DNA of 64,000 nt, from NCBI GenBank assembly GCA_014773175.1, contig VXCM01003123.1, positions 1-64,000 of the forward strand, given 5' to 3'. The notes below the pieces were generated by a model. It made no database searches and had not been told where the DNA came from. It saw only the letters and a program-made list of their open reading frames with translations. The translations under genes and the position numbers were made by a program. Every line of letters starts with the position of its first letter. Position 1 is the stretch's first letter. Positions 62,557-64,000 of the stretch are shown here, piece by piece. The stretch comes from Lucifuga dentata (taxonomy: Eukaryota; Chordata; Actinopteri; Ophidiiformes; Bythitidae).

Positions 62557-63014
62557 AGGGGTTATATTATGCTTTGTGCCATTTTCCTTCATTTTATAGT
62601 GGAATATTTTTTCTAATTTTATTTTATTAGGTTAAACCCCTTGAGATGTATCATCTCATTTTCAAGGGGGTCCTGACATACATACAATCACACAGCCTGT
62701 ATTGTAGGGTGTTTGTGTTGAACATTGTCAAAGCTGCAAAAATGAGGTTGATGCCTATAAAATGCATCCAGACAGACAAACCAGGTCCTGAACTGCCCTG
62801 AAAGGTTTGTTTTTGATCGGTCCTTTACTTGATTGGTCCTTTAAAGGATCAATCTGATGCCACTGGCCAATCAGAACAGAGCAGGCTTAAAAAGCTAGTA
62901 CCTAACCTGACTTGTTTTCTTGTGGATGAATGTGATTTTTGCACATTAATGCACGGCAAAGGTTTAAAAATGACCTCTAAAATGAAAATAAGAACATGGA
63001 AACCTGAATAATGT
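62557..63014. repeat. dispersed repeat with CTGGCCAATCAGAA core, copy B
   Basis: The longest copy. It starts 'ggggttatattatgctttg' and ends near 'aagaacatggaaacctgaat'. The same end is found alone at 61697-61752. Confidence 0.5.
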
Positions 63015-64000
63015 GTGATTATAGATCTTCTAATGGACCTGATAATGACACGCTGTACTTCAGCCTCCTCTGGGAAAGTGGCTATTGATTGAGTCTTGAA
63101 CACTAAGCTGCCTTCGACTGGTAGAGAGAACGGTCCTACTGCTGTTACAAGTCTGCATACAGGCTCGGGGGCCTGCCAACTCTGTATCCTTCCCCGGCAG
63201 TTAAAGGTCACATGAGAGGAGATGGTGTGTCCTTTTGTGAGTCATGTTCTGCCTGGAGAAGATTTTGCTGCTTTTTTATGGTCTTTGGCCTCTTTGTGCT
63301 CTTTTAATGCATATTTCCTCTTCTTTTGCTTTTGTCATTTAGAAGGTTAGCAGATGTCTAATTAGCATCTGCATCAAAAGCCATACGTCCACTTCATGGT
63401 TTACACTGGGGGTCTAGTTAGATCACAGGCTGCAAAAATGCACATACACTGCATAAAATTGTACACACAAGTAGACACACAAAGGCATACACACACCCAT
63501 ATACACGCACCCATACACACACTACTGAGCTACAGACTGTATTGTGTATTAATGTATTCCGGGTGTCCAGACTGGTCCACAGTTATGTTATTCTGACAGA
63601 GAGATAATGAGATTCTTACTCACACTGAGCTCAGACTCAAAAGCAGCACAATTATATTTCAGACAGAGACAGAGGAAATCTGGTCTGTGGTGGGTTTTTT
63701 TTTTTTTTTTNGGTTTTTTTTTTTTTTTGCATAAACAGTAGCCTAAAAGGGCCTTTAATTTCCTTTAAATCAATCACTCTTTTCTCATTATCTCTCTTTA
63801 ATTTATACTTTGTCTTGCTTGATTCTAGAAATTCCTTCACACTTCAGTACAGACAGTTCAGGATTATTTTTAATGGAATTTTTTTTATTTCTTTTAAAAT
63901 AAAAAAAATCTCTGAGGAAAACTGAGGAAAAATCTCAGGAAAAAAAAAAAAACAATATAAATTGATTTACCTCTTAGTCTCAGTTACAGAAATTTTTCAG
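63015..64000. other. intergenic right edge
   Basis: No gene seen. A poly-T run with an unresolved base at 63711, and A-rich and T-rich sequence to the end. Confidence 0.5.

Overview
The window looks like teleost fish nuclear DNA. Genes are split by many introns with GT-AG borders, (CA)n, (GA)n and poly-A microsatellites are frequent, and there are many Tc1-type and palindromic non-autonomous transposons. The proteins are vertebrate: a p55 MAGUK, WAC, MGST3 and LRRC52. No viral, prokaryotic, CRISPR or tRNA/rRNA features were seen.

Layout. 1-5.0 kb is repeat-rich intergenic DNA. 5.0-23.4 kb (minus) holds a p55 MAGUK of the MPP3/4/7 group, called mpp7-like mainly because it lies head-to-head with wac. 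27.46-37.92 kb (plus) is a complete 13-exon wac. 41.5-43.4 kb (minus) is a complete five-exon mgst3. 48.0-57.3 kb (plus) is a two-exon lrrc52, a BK/Slo channel gamma-subunit type LRR protein, with an intron of about 8.2 kb. Inside that intron, on the opposite strand (52.0-54.0 kb), is an unrecognised two-exon gene for a long coiled coil built of about four 77-78 residue repeats. 60.1-61.15 kb (plus) holds a second unrecognised gene, for a small protein that is acidic at the N-terminus and basic at the C-terminus, with an internal 34-residue duplication. The ends of the window are intergenic.

The first pair of genes (mpp7/wac) and the second (mgst3/lrrc52) correspond to two human neighbourhoods that I recall as 10p12 and 1q23, so the window seems to span a junction of two synteny blocks. 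The genes do not form a pathway. wac acts in nuclear chromatin and transcription, mpp7 in cell polarity, mgst3 in membrane glutathione metabolism, and lrrc52 in potassium-channel gating.

Two features run through the window. One is a palindromic element with TTAAAGGACC...GGTCCTTTAA ends, present in about a dozen full or partial copies. The other is a set of single 'n' bases, many flanked by perfect 61-101 bp direct duplications. These look like contig ends that overlap but were not merged. They break three real exons and a candidate exon (mpp7, wac, lrrc52 and the 60-kb gene). Removing one copy restores the reading frame in wac, lrrc52 and the 60-kb gene, and leaves one continuous frame in the mpp7 exon.
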